64,000 nt of DNA from Hanleya hanleyi (taxonomy: Eukaryota; Mollusca; Polyplacophora; Lepidopleurida; Hanleyidae), in NCBI GenBank assembly GCA_036873755.1, contig JAVTVY010047966.1, positions 124,001-188,000 of the forward strand, given 5' to 3'. Position numbers and translations under genes: made by a program. The notes beneath the pieces are model-generated. The model made no database searches and was not told where the DNA came from. It worked only from the letters and a program-made list of their open reading frames with translations. Below, piece by piece: positions 42,485 through 52,711 of the stretch (the first letter of the stretch is position 1; the number at the start of each line of letters is the position of its first letter).

Positions 42485-43145
42485 ATCCGCCATCTTGTCC
42501 CACCACCCACCACACACGCCGCCATCTTGTCCCACCACCCACCATCCACAGCCGCCATCTTGTCCCACCACCCACCACACACGCCGCCATCTTGTCCCAC
42601 CACCCACCATCCACAGCCGCCATCTTGTCCCACCACCCACCATCCACAGCCGCCATCTTGTCCCATCACCCACCATCCACAGCCGCCATCTTGTCCCACC
42701 ACCCACCATCCACAGCCGCCATCTTGTCCCACCACCCACCATCCACAGCCGCCATCTTGTCCCACCAATCCACAGCCGCCATCTTGTCCCACCAATCCAC
42801 AGCCGCCATCTTGTCCCACCAATCCACAGCCGCCATCTTGTCCCACCACCCACCATCCACAGCCGCCATCTTGTCCCACCACCCACAGCCGCCATCTTGT
42901 CCCACCACCCACCATCCACAGCCGCCATCTTGTCCCACCACCCACCATCCACAGCCGCCATCTTGTCCCACCACCCACCACGCCGCCATCTTGTCCCACC
43001 ATCCACCATCCACAGCCGCCATCTTGTCCCACCACCCACCATCCACAGCCGCCATCTTGTCCCACCACCCACCATCCACAGCCGCCATCTTGTCCCACCA
43101 CCCACCATCCACACACGCCGCCATCTTGTCCCACCACCCACCATC
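42485..43145 (-). repeat. Right terminal minisatellite, 33-bp unit with YY1-type motif
   Basis: 21 copies of CCGCCATCTTGTCCCACC, mostly with CACCATCCACAG between them, period 33 bp (some 23-25). On the minus strand each reads CAAGATGGCGG, the mirror of the left arrays. Long frames through it in several phases are repeat artefacts. Confidence 0.93.
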
Positions 43146-43147
43146 CA

Positions 43148-43200
43148 CGCATGCGCACACCACCAATTGTGACGTCACCCAAGGTTCTGCGCATGCGCAC
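43148..43200. promoter_or_regulatory. NRF-1 and CRE sites at the outer right edge of element B
   Basis: ACGCATGCGCAC at about 43,147, CCAAT at 43,163, TGACGTCA at 43,170-43,177 and the palindrome TGCGCATGCGCA at 43,188-43,199. Next, at 43,206-43,676, comes AT-rich sequence with no gene. Confidence 0.65.
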
Positions 43201-43676
43201 TGACGCGCTATTGCGCCAATTTACGCCTTGTATACTACTTACATGGCTAATCTGTGGTATACACATCTTTGTATCTACATATGCTTTATAGCCTGTTTAA
43301 ACCGCTACAGTAATTTATTTTATTAAGTTTTAGCACTCGAATACCATTTAGATTATTGTTATATATCTATGTGTTTTATGTAAAATTGAATGCATACAAA
43401 TATTTAAGGTTACAAATATGGTTGTATGAGTTCATTTTATACAGCCGGTGAATGTCATTGTCATTTGGTACATAGTTCAATTCTGGTATCGATTAAGTTC
43501 ATATATGATTGATTCTAGGTTCAGTACCCCCATTTCAACACTGCGTGTTGATTCCACACTCCGTAGTATCCACATTATATTGTAACATTTGTGGATCTCA
43601 AATTTGTAAGTGGATTCAGGTCAATATTGTTTGACTCTCCCCCCCCCCCCCAGCCGAAAAGGTACATCACTAAGAA

Positions 43677-44507
43677 CTAGTCCTTTCCATGTTCATTGCC
43701 TCCACTTTCCCTTCTCGGTGCAGCTGATGTCTTAGACTGCATGTTGTTTTCTGACGGCGAGGGTCTAGTAGGGGAGGGGGACTTCATGCTTATCAAGCTG
43801 TCTAAGGACTGTAGTGATGTCACCTGTCTGATTTCCTCGCTATAGTTCTTAGCGAATATTTTCCCGTCCCGGGACCAGGCTGACAACACTAGTGGGTGAC
43901 CTGCTGCAGTTTTCAATAAGAGGTGATTCTTCGTTGTGAGGTCCTCCCGAATCACAATTTTAGTGCCTTTCAGTGCTTTTCTTTTTTTTATCACTTCATT
44001 TTTTGTTTTTCGGGACAGAAATTTGACCATAATAGCCCTAGGTTTTGCGCCAATATCTGCTCGCACAAAGCCTTGTCGGTGAGCAATCTCAATGTCACGT
44101 GGCTCAATGATTATTTCAAGTTTGTTGTTCAACAGGTCTATGATTTTACCCTCGCATTCCTCTATTGTTTCCTGTTTACTATCACCACCTATCCCATATA
44201 CTCGCACAATCTCCTTTCGTGAATATTGCTCAGAATCGTTTACCTTTGTTTCTAAGTAATCAACTTTTTTGTATAGCTTGGTGATTTCTTCCTGATCCTT
44301 TTCATGCTCCAAACATAATTCTTTGAAATCATTTTGTAGTCTGTCATTTTCTTTTTCTAACTCAAAAATCCTGGATTCTTGTTTCTCAAGCAGGTTGGTG
44401 AATTTATTCACAATCCTAGACTCTGTGAGTTCTAAATTTTTTCGTAAATTCTCACCTGTAATCATTTCATTCAGCTTGTCCATAATACATTTGAGTTGCT
44501 CCTCCAT
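43677..44507 (-). CDS. LINE ORF1-like protein (orphan)
   Basis: Intact, 276 residues, ATG at 44,507. N-terminal coiled coil with heptads (residues ~1-95, for example ELEKENDRLQNDF), then an RRM-like domain starting YSRKEIVRVYGIGG and including DIEIAHRQG and PRAIMVKFLSRKTKNEV, then a C-terminal domain (KIVIREDLTTKNHLLLKTA). This is the ORF1p layout of L1-type non-LTR elements: an RNA-binding trimer that packages the element RNA. The expected endonuclease/reverse transcriptase ORF2 is not found downstream (43,676 and lower), so the copy is truncated or orphaned. It is not related to elements A or B. Confidence 0.75.
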   Translation of the reverse strand: MEEQLKCIMDKLNEMITGENLRKNLELTESRIVNKFTNLLEKQESRIFELEKENDRLQNDFKELCLEHEKDQEEITKLYKKVDYLETKVNDSEQYSRKEIVRVYGIGGDSKQETIEECEGKIIDLLNNKLEIIIEPRDIEIAHRQGFVRADIGAKPRAIMVKFLSRKTKNEVIKKRKALKGTKIVIREDLTTKNHLLLKTAAGHPLVLSAWSRDGKIFAKNYSEEIRQVTSLQSLDSLISMKSPSPTRPSPSENNMQSKTSAAPRRESGGNEHGKD

Positions 44508-44878
44508 GGCGATGTTTTCCTGTTTGTGTTTTTTGCTAGCTGGTTTTCGCGAGCTTTCGCTGATCGGAGACCCTTCTACACTGAAGTTAGTAACTTTTTA
44601 AATACACACTCACAAAATATAAAACTTAAATAGGCCACTAAGAAAATAACCCAGAAGTGTTTCTCTTGAAGAAGGAGGGGGGGGGGGGGCTTATGATAGT
44701 ATATTATATCATAGGTTATTAATTGTTCATTTCTGTAAGCTGTATAAGCTCGATCCAAACCCCTGAAGGACGAAAACTGCAGTTTTTTGTTTTATTATTT
44801 GGTTTTAGAATTCAACATTAGTCCGTTTATCTGAGGAAAAAAATGAAATTCCAGTTCTATACTCTGTAGCTTTATATC

Positions 44879-45590
44879 TGAAAATGGTTCAACCACGAGG
44901 CAGAGGGATGAAAATGGTTCAACCATGAGATAGAGGTGTGAAAATGGTTCGACCACGAGATAAGGTGTAAAATGATTCACTCGTGAGATAGAGGGGTGAA
45001 AATGGTTCAACTATGAGATAGAGGTGTGAAAATGGTTCAACCATGAGACAGAGGTGTGAAAATGGTTCAGTCGTGAGATACAGGTGTGAAAATGGTTCAA
45101 CCATGAGATAGAGGTGTGAAAATGGTTCAACCATGAGATAGAGGTGTGAAAATTGTTCGGTCATGAGATAGAGGTGTGAAAATTGTTCGGTCATGAGATA
45201 GAGGTGAGAAAATGTTTCAATCATGAGATAGAGGTGTGAAAATGGTTCAGCCATGAGATAGAGGTGTGAAAATGGTTCAACCATGAGATAGAGGTGTGAA
45301 AATGGTTCAACCATGAGATAGAGGTGTGAAAATGGTTCAACCATGAGATAGAGGTGTGAAAATGGTTCAACCAGGAGATAGAGGTGTAAAAATGGTTCAA
45401 CCATGCGATAGAGGTGTGAAAATGGTTCAACCATGAGATAGAGGTGTGAAAATGGTTCAATCATGAGATAGAGGTGTGAAAATGGTTCAACCATGAGACA
45501 GAGGTGTGAAAATGGTTCAATCATGAGATAGAGGTGTGAAAATGGTTCAACCATGAGATAGAGGTGTGAGAATGATTCAATTATGGGACA
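44879..45590 (-). repeat. 30-bp tandem satellite
   Basis: About 23 units of GAAAATGGTTCAACCATGAG then ATAGAGGTGT, with point variants. The minus-strand frame of 211 codons is an artefact of a period divisible by three. Confidence 0.95.
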
Positions 45591-48026
45591 TTGAATGGGT
45601 GATTTATCGCATTCGGCTTTTGCGCTAGTTTTACATGAAAAGTGCTTATTTCTAAAAATTTAGTTTTTGGCATGGTTATACTCTATAGTCATAGTCAGTC
45701 ATCTACATACGGGAGAAAATCCTTGAGATAGCGTATATAATATGTGAATGATTTACAGAAGATAGACTATCCTATAATATCATTTGAAGCTCCTTGATGT
45801 TCTTCGAGTGGGAGAAAATACTTGAATTAATTTGGAGCCCGAAAGCCAAGTACGTCTGCACGGATTACAGAAGAGGACATCGAAGTGCTGCAAATGATTT
45901 CAAGGCTACACTAAAAAGAACTTGAATGTCATTATCCTATAAGTAGATGACTTGGGTGCTCCAAACATCTTCGATACCATCCTTGAGTCAGTGCTCTACA
46001 TTATTTAAGGTTATCTACCTCATATTTGGGTGACCAAGCTGCTCCAAATGATGCTCCATACATAGATGACGTAGGTTTTTCAAATGATTCCAAGGTTATT
46101 CTCTCGTATGCAGATGATTTTGATGTCTCAAATACCTTTAATATCTTGTATACGCAGACGATTCCGAAACGTTTTAGTTGATACTGTTCCGACATTTTGA
46201 CCATGTCAAGTCGTTTTACCCAAAGATAAAACTTTATGGGATGCACTTGTCATCCCGTTTTTTCCCAGCTTTTGCATTTTGTCCCAATCGTGACAAGGAG
46301 TGCTGTCTCTATATGCAGGGTTAGCCCTTAGGAGAATTTGGACAAAAACGGGTTGCAGTAAAGCATAGAGTCGCAATCTTGGTTTTGGAGTTGGGATTCT
46401 TTCAGATACAATGTTTTCGTCTGTTTCTGCTGCTGTTAAGAGGATCCGAGCGACTAGGAGCACCATCTGTTCGCTGGAGAAGCAAAGTGAATGAGTCAAT
46501 GCAGGGTGCGATTTCTGAACTCCGGATTATTACGTTAATGGTTAATACGTTAAATAGATACTGAAAGCTCTCGGTGGTGACACGAGTATAGGCCTACTCT
46601 CAGACAATTTTTTTTTACATCTTATCTCAAAACAATAAAAGCACTGCGATGGAACAACGAAAACTAGAGTTGGTGGTGGCTCTTATTTACTGTGAACAGA
46701 TACAATTTCTCTTTAATCTTGTGGATATATTCTTCTATTTTAAAAACAGATTCTAGTCTAATCCTGCATCATCGTGTTAGATCGATTCTACATGGTCAAA
46801 GTACATCATCAGGTGACATGGTAATATATAGTACATGTATATTCAGTTATCTCCGTATATGTCATTCACCTTCTGTGGCAATCGACCTTACTTAGCCAAA
46901 CCAGTGTGGACCACACCAAAATAGGTCGGTTTTGAAAAATATGCAGATATGAAACGCTATGTCTGTAAGAATTTTCTTTTGTGAATAAAATATATTTTGA
47001 TATCGGATCTCAAATTTGGAAGTTAATTCTTTAAATAATCTCTTGAATAATAAAAATTGGACCTTCATGATACCCAGATAGAAGGTATATTTGAAATATT
47101 CAATTCATAAAAAGATGCATTAACTTTTTATAGTGTGCATATGTCCTGTTTATATGGTCAATATTTGTTGTTGGTATTTAATATAATAAAAGCCTTAAAT
47201 TTCTCATTCGAGAAAATTTGAGATTTGTGTGCCCTAAAACTGACAAAGTTGACAAAATTTGTAAAGTTATTTTTTTTTATTAAAATATTGTAACCTGCTG
47301 CCATATTTACCAGCATAAGACACTAAAGAGTACACATAATAACTTTCAGATCTCTGTTGTGAGTAAATTGCACTTTTTTCATAACCAACCTGTTCACATG
47401 TGGCCCACACTTATTTGGCTTTAAAGTGTAACTGTGGTACAAGTTTACGTCATATTCAACATAACGATGTCAATAATAAAACGTAATACCGATTTTCCAC
47501 AAAATGCCACTCGTATTCTGTCTCAGCATTCAAAAGCAGCTTCAGACAGTAGGAGAGGGTTTTACACGGGAATCACTCTTACGTCACAAAATAATTTGTC
47601 TCTTCTTAGGAGATAACATGCCATGGTGTTGGGCAAATATAGCGGCATACCAGACAAGAATCCACATGATTCCACATTTCTAGATGATCTTCAGCAATAT
47701 GTCGGAGACAGCAATAAGCTTTCGCCCATCTAGTCAATACTTTCCCATCTTGATTCAAGAATAGCACAAGAAATGTTTTAGATAAATAAATCGCCAATGT
47801 CCCCAATGTCATTCTTGAGAGAAGATAATATCGGGCTTGCATTGCTATTCTATACAGATTAACCATTATGACGTCGTGAAATTAACATCGTCGTGTAATT
47901 TGCCCTTTTTTTCCATCGGTTGCCAGTTTACTCGGTTATGTATATACATGTAAGAGGCATACTTTACAGTTTGTGCTAATTTTGCGTTTCGCCTTCAGAT
48001 CCCATTCGATGAGAGACTCGAAGAAA
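45591..48026. other. Non-coding stretch downstream of TMEM26
   Basis: AT-rich, no gene. Minus-strand AATAAA (plus TTTATT) near 47,278 is a possible poly(A) signal for TMEM26. Nothing else recognised. Confidence 0.45.
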
Positions 48027-50096
48027 TCAGAGCGTCAGCGAGTTTTCACAATGCCAGGAACTATCGGGCGAGTTTTCACAATGCCAGGAACTATCGGTAG
48101 AGGACCCGGATTCTCGCCCAGTTATATTTCCAGGTTCGGTTGTTTTCCAGATATTCTGTGATACCGATACAGCGTCTGGGTCAATTTCGTTCAAATGATC
48201 GTCTCCCTTACAATCTGTGTAAGATTTGTTTTCAATTTCTAAGATTTGGGAAATGTCTCTGGTTGAATTTTGATTAAGATCCTCTGAACATTTCTGGTTC
48301 TTTTGGCGCCTGAACCACCTCCATCTAGATTTCTTGCTGATGTTTGATTCCACTTCCGAAGGATTGGCCACAGATTTCCTCTTCTTGGGTTTTGTACCAT
48401 TCGACCTCATAGTCTTCGGCTTGGTATTCTCGAAAAAGCTTTTGGCTTTAGTAAATTTGCTAGCGGCTTTCGAAGTAGCATCGGGGACATCATGAACATC
48501 GGCAACAGCGGATAACGCATTTGAAGCACCGTCGTGGATACCTGAAGCAACATCCTGAATATCCGAAATAACACCCGGTTTATCCGCGTCGTTCAAGCCA
48601 TCCATTGCGGCTTTGCATTCCGATTCATCTACATGTACCGGTGGCTCAGTTTCAATGTTTTGATTAGGGTAGGTATCTTGATCCTTTTCTTGTAAACTAA
48701 CTTCCGGTTCACAGAGAATATTTGGGTTTCCCGTTTGGCATCTTTCGCCCAGCAGCTCACGTCGAGATTCATTAAGCAAGAGTAATAAATTATGCCAGTG
48801 GACCTTTGACCGATTCTGTATCCTTACCATGTCCGAATCGCACTTGTTATCATTTTTAACTGTATCGTGGTACATATGCAACTTCGGTTGATCCGAAAGA
48901 TGTTTCCCTTTTGATTTAAAACGTTTAATTTTTGCATCCTTGGGAACATCGAAACTCCATTTCGGAACATCAAGACGGCAAATTTTCCCTCCTTCCTTAT
49001 ATTTATCATTATAGTTAACTAGGTATGGATTCTCAGAATCCCCCTCCCCAGAACATCCGGGTATTTCTCGTTTGGTTCCCTGTACATGGCTTCCTGCCCA
49101 GGTCTCGCGTTGGGGACCAGATTCCATGTCAGCGGGATTCAACGACATCATGGTTATGTTCAAAATTTCGTTTTCCACGGTTTTTGAAGACGCCGATTCC
49201 TTTTTCGCTTTAGACGATTTTTTGATACAATTATGTCGACTTTCTCGTTGTTTTTTCTCTTTATCTTTTGATGTTTTATTCATTGGATTCTCAATAACCA
49301 TTGCTCCAGGGTCCTCCAGTGGTAGTAATTTGCTATGCCCAGTACCGGACATTGTCGACGGTAAGATGGGAATGTCTTCGAGTTGCGCCTGGTTCTGATG
49401 TGACTCAGGATTTTGAATTTTCCTTTGTTCACTCTCGTCTCTCTTCCTTCGCTCCTCCTCTCTCAAAGCTAACTGATTTGCCAAAACACCAGCTTTCAAT
49501 AGGAACAAATCGTCAAACAATGAATCGGACTTTTGACGTTTAATAATTTTGAGGCTTTCGACGTATAAAACTACGAGCCTGTACAACTGTAATAGATTGA
49601 CCAAGGTGTTCTTAGCTGTAAAGAAAATGTTTGAGTAGCTAACAACGTTGTAGCGGAATATCAATATCATGCGAAGAACCAGAAATGGACCGTCCTGTAA
49701 GACAATTGTGGTAAGGATGGACACGATCTCCGATCGACAACACGAACAACATCCATTATCCTCAAGATGTTCGCCAGAGAGCGGTTTGTTAAAAGAAGGT
49801 CTTGGTTTTCTCGCTTTCGTGGCCGACAAAACGATACAGAATTGCAGCAAACTCGCTGTCCAAAGGGAAAGAATTATGATTGTCAGCTTTTCGTTGTACT
49901 TCACTTCCTCCTCTTTGAAAGCTTCGAACAATTCGATAATGTCCGCCGCCATACCGATGTAAACGAGGAGGAGCTGTGAGAGCTGTTCTCGAGTTATCTC
50001 CCCTTTCGGAAGTAGCCATCTCCCAACAATGAGGACAAGTAACAGTACCTGCTCCAGAATCTTTACCCAATCGTCTGGTTCCAGGTAAAAGTTGAA
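48027..50096 (-). CDS. TMEM26: TMEM26-like protein, last exon (exon 3 of those seen)
   Basis: Begins at an AG acceptor (50,097-50,098) after a pyrimidine-rich tract and reads FNFYLEPDDWVKILEQ in phase with exon 2. The family core follows: GRWLLPKGEITREQLSQLLL, VYIGMAADIIELFEAFKEEE and several hydrophobic segments, for a likely eight-pass membrane protein with exons 1 and 2. The remaining ~450 residues are a polar, Ser/Lys-rich cytoplasmic-type tail, much longer than in vertebrate TMEM26 (about 370 residues in all; here 813). Near the end a 30-bp tandem duplication gives DSSWHCENS twice (48,040-48,097). Stop TGA at 48,027. The open frame reading upstream of 50,096 is intron. Function of the family is poorly known. 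Confidence 0.9.
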   Translation of the reverse strand, partial: FNFYLEPDDWVKILEQVLLLVLIVGRWLLPKGEITREQLSQLLLVYIGMAADIIELFEAFKEEEVKYNEKLTIIILSLWTASLLQFCIVLSATKARKPRPSFNKPLSGEHLEDNGCCSCCRSEIVSILTTIVLQDGPFLVLRMILIFRYNVVSYSNIFFTAKNTLVNLLQLYRLVVLYVESLKIIKRQKSDSLFDDLFLLKAGVLANQLALREEERRKRDESEQRKIQNPESHQNQAQLEDIPILPSTMSGTGHSKLLPLEDPGAMVIENPMNKTSKDKEKKQRESRHNCIKKSSKAKKESASSKTVENEILNITMMSLNPADMESGPQRETWAGSHVQGTKREIPGCSGEGDSENPYLVNYNDKYKEGGKICRLDVPKWSFDVPKDAKIKRFKSKGKHLSDQPKLHMYHDTVKNDNKCDSDMVRIQNRSKVHWHNLLLLLNESRRELLGERCQTGNPNILCEPEVSLQEKDQDTYPNQNIETEPPVHVDESECKAAMDGLNDADKPGVISDIQDVASGIHDGASNALSAVADVHDVPDATSKAASKFTKAKSFFENTKPKTMRSNGTKPKKRKSVANPSEVESNISKKSRWRWFRRQKNQKCSEDLNQNSTRDISQILEIENKSYTDCKGDDHLNEIDPDAVSVSQNIWKTTEPGNITGRESGSSTDSSWHCENSPDSSWHCENSLTL

Positions 50097-52554
50097 CTGA
50101 AATGAAAAAGAGCAAACTTTGTCAAATACATTGGGAGTGCTAAATAGGTTATCCATGTTCTCGGTTATCGATTGTTCATCCACATACTTATACACGTCTG
50201 GTATTGTCCACGAGCCTGAGATGGCGTTCTTGCCGTTGATAGGCTATAATGGCCACCTGCTCACTGATCTGATACGCAGGCGCAGGCTGGCTTATTCTAT
50301 GCCAGCAAAGCAATCGCTCTTTGATGTTGGAGGGCGCCGATTTTAGCTCGGACCAGTCTCTCTTTACACGAAATTACGTCCTGAACCTGTAATCTGTCCT
50401 GAATCGATTTGGTTTCAAAATAGGTGTGTTTGAGTGATGTAACGATCTAGTAATCTAAATTTTCTTAACGATACTCTAACAAGAACGACAGCTTCGCCAA
50501 CGATCGTAGAACATTGTAACTAATGCGCGGACACGGAAGATGGACACGCACTCGTGCCCTGTCAAGGTCACGGCAATAAAACATGCAGTGGTGTAATCAA
50601 TGTGGACCGTTTACTATAATGCTTTCACACGAAACCAAATACGCTCCATTTAAAACTATTCATTTACAAACGGTGGAACCACATGTTATGCCATCACCGA
50701 GAAGAAAGAAACAAACCCATACACATAGTGGCTGATTTGTGCCATTTCTTGTTTTCGCATTTACGCGGAGAAAATGTCTTGTTTATGTGGTTTCGTCTGT
50801 CGTGAATTTTACCTTTGTCATGGCATCAGATTTATAACTCTCAGGTGTTACATCGACATATTAAGGATGTTCGCTGCTGGTAAATCAAAGTACTTAACTT
50901 TTTGAATAATGTGTGCTGTTGCATTCATAATTGTGTAATATGAGGAAAAACAAAGAAAAAAATATAGGTTGGTGTGCATTTTTTAGCTGTAGGCAACAAT
51001 AAGTGGACTGACACATGCTCCATTTGATAACCCAGAAAACATAGGGAATAGCCCTAGTTTTGAAGAATATTCATGAAAAATTCATATGAATAGTTTTTAC
51101 CTTTTTCTTATATTCACTGTTTGCAGATAATCACAATGTCTATCAAAATTTATCAAATTGGATGGATGTTGCTGTGCAAAATTCTCAGCTAGAAGACTTT
51201 CAAAGAAAATCCGTATCTCTTAACTTAGGAAAGAGAGATAACCTAATAGGAAAATCAGGCAAAATGGCCACCAAAGCCAAAAATCACCAGCGGACTTCCT
51301 TAAGAGATTACCAACTCTGAAAATGGAAGAATGATTGCAAAAATCATGATGGCAAAATCAGCAACCCTACATATTAAAATCAGCCATGTTATTTAGAGCA
51401 AATAGCTCAAGTAGTAATTGGTTTTAGAGCATAAGATGCTATTATCGTAGACTTTACTAATTCAGCCCCTTGGTTGTCGAATCAGGAGATAATGATTTTA
51501 GATTACCACGATCTGGCACCAACTATGTATTCAGCAGAAGCATGCTGCCAAATATCTTAACGAGGTGAATAGTTTCGGGACGATAATGGATTTGTGCGTT
51601 AATTATTGGTTTTCTACGCTGTGAAATATCAGGTATCACACCAAGATCGTCGAGGTTAAAGCGTTAACACAATCAGGAATGTTTCACCAATGGGCGATGT
51701 TTCTGTTAATCAGCTCATCTCCCGACCTTCAATATTATCTATAAAAGTCACGTCTGAGCCAGCTGTTCGCGATGAGTCACGCAAGATATCTCGGATGACT
51801 GATCCTTTCGAACATTGATTGGCCATTATAGCTGGTCTGTGACGTATTTTAAAATGTTTCTATAATATTTGACACCTCTGGTGTCGGGCTGGATGGCCCT
51901 ATTTCTGGTGGTCTCATCTCGAAAAAATGGTGGGGAATGTATGCTGAATTTTCCATATGTTTGAGCGGAAAGGCCAGGCTACCTGGTGTGGTGGGTTATT
52001 TGTGGCGGCGAATATTAGGGAATATAGTTTTCTCAAGATGTGCTCTATAGTGGGGAAACACGCACTGAATCTGACCTCATGATAGTGTTGCATATTCTAA
52101 GAAAGAGTCGCAATGAGTACATGTATGGATGGCCTACAATCCTTAACCCGCCGTGGTTCTTCTCCGAGACAGTACTTCTCGAAGACAGCCAACAGCTGAA
52201 ATAATGTTCTAGTCAATAAAAAAATATTGTCTTGAAAGATAGAAGCGGAAATGGACCCAGCTTTCACATTATTAATCGCTTAATTAAGTCGACACAGTCC
52301 CTGGCCCATTTTTTGACAATAAAAATTAGACGTTAACAAGAAATTGGAGCTGTTGCTACAAATAGATAATCTATTCACCACCGGTATATTTCTCTAAAAT
52401 TTTGCTACCGATTCACTCTTCCGCAAGAGTTCAATTCCAGGATGAAGGTGTGAATGTCTCACACATCCCATAGTGATCTTCGAGCGCGCACTGGATTGGC
52501 TGAACATACTAACTTGCCACTATACTATAAGCAAATAAATTTAAACAATTCTAC
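50097..52554 (-). other. TMEM26 intron between exons 2 and 3
   Basis: Donor GTAGAA at 52,554 and acceptor TTTTTCATTTCAG ending at 50,097. AT-rich, no other gene seen. Confidence 0.8.
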
Positions 52555-52711
52555 CTTTCCTAGAAATAAGGACAGGCGTTCGTGTTCCACCTCGTCTCGT
52601 GACTTGGTGTCGTGGACTTGAAGCCGTATCCTCCTGGTCAGAAGGTCAAGTTCCAGAAACCATATGGCCGGAAGTGTGCTGGCTAGGTACAGGAAGACGC
52701 TAGGGCAAAAC
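52555..52711 (-). CDS. TMEM26: TMEM26-like protein, exon 2
   Basis: 157 bp bounded by acceptor TTATTTCCGCAG and donor AAAG-GTAGAA. With the two bases carried over from exon 1 it reads W then FCPSVFLYLASTLPAIWFLE, a membrane segment of the TMEM26 family, then a charged loop (LDLLTRRIRLQVHDTKSRDE) and ends LFLGK in phase 0, joining exon 3. Too short and without an ATG, so only splicing logic and family match reveal it. Confidence 0.88.

Larger units (their letters stand above)
28653..43205. mobile_element. Polinton/Maverick (adintovirus-like) element B, defective
   Basis: Contains the Polinton morphogenesis set on the minus strand: integrase, FtsK/HerA-type packaging ATPase, minor and major capsid proteins, and adenovirus-type protease, plus small virion-type proteins. 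It is bounded by minisatellites with AAGATGGCGGC on the plus strand at the left and the complement at the right, an inverted terminal arrangement. Its left end is duplicated in tandem (28,653-31,512 and 31,600-34,391). No DNA polymerase B gene is present. It sits against a Helitron on the left and AT-rich host-like DNA on the right. Target-site duplications were not identified. Confidence 0.88.

Noticed and set aside
42451..43291. Long open frames of 170-270 codons on both strands (Pro/His- or Trp/Gly-rich)
   Set aside because: They translate the 33-bp minisatellite in several phases; period divisible by three keeps all frames open.
44919..45554. 211-codon minus-strand frame with repeated EPFSHLYLM
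   Set aside because: Pure product of the 30-bp satellite; no start context, no flanking gene signals.
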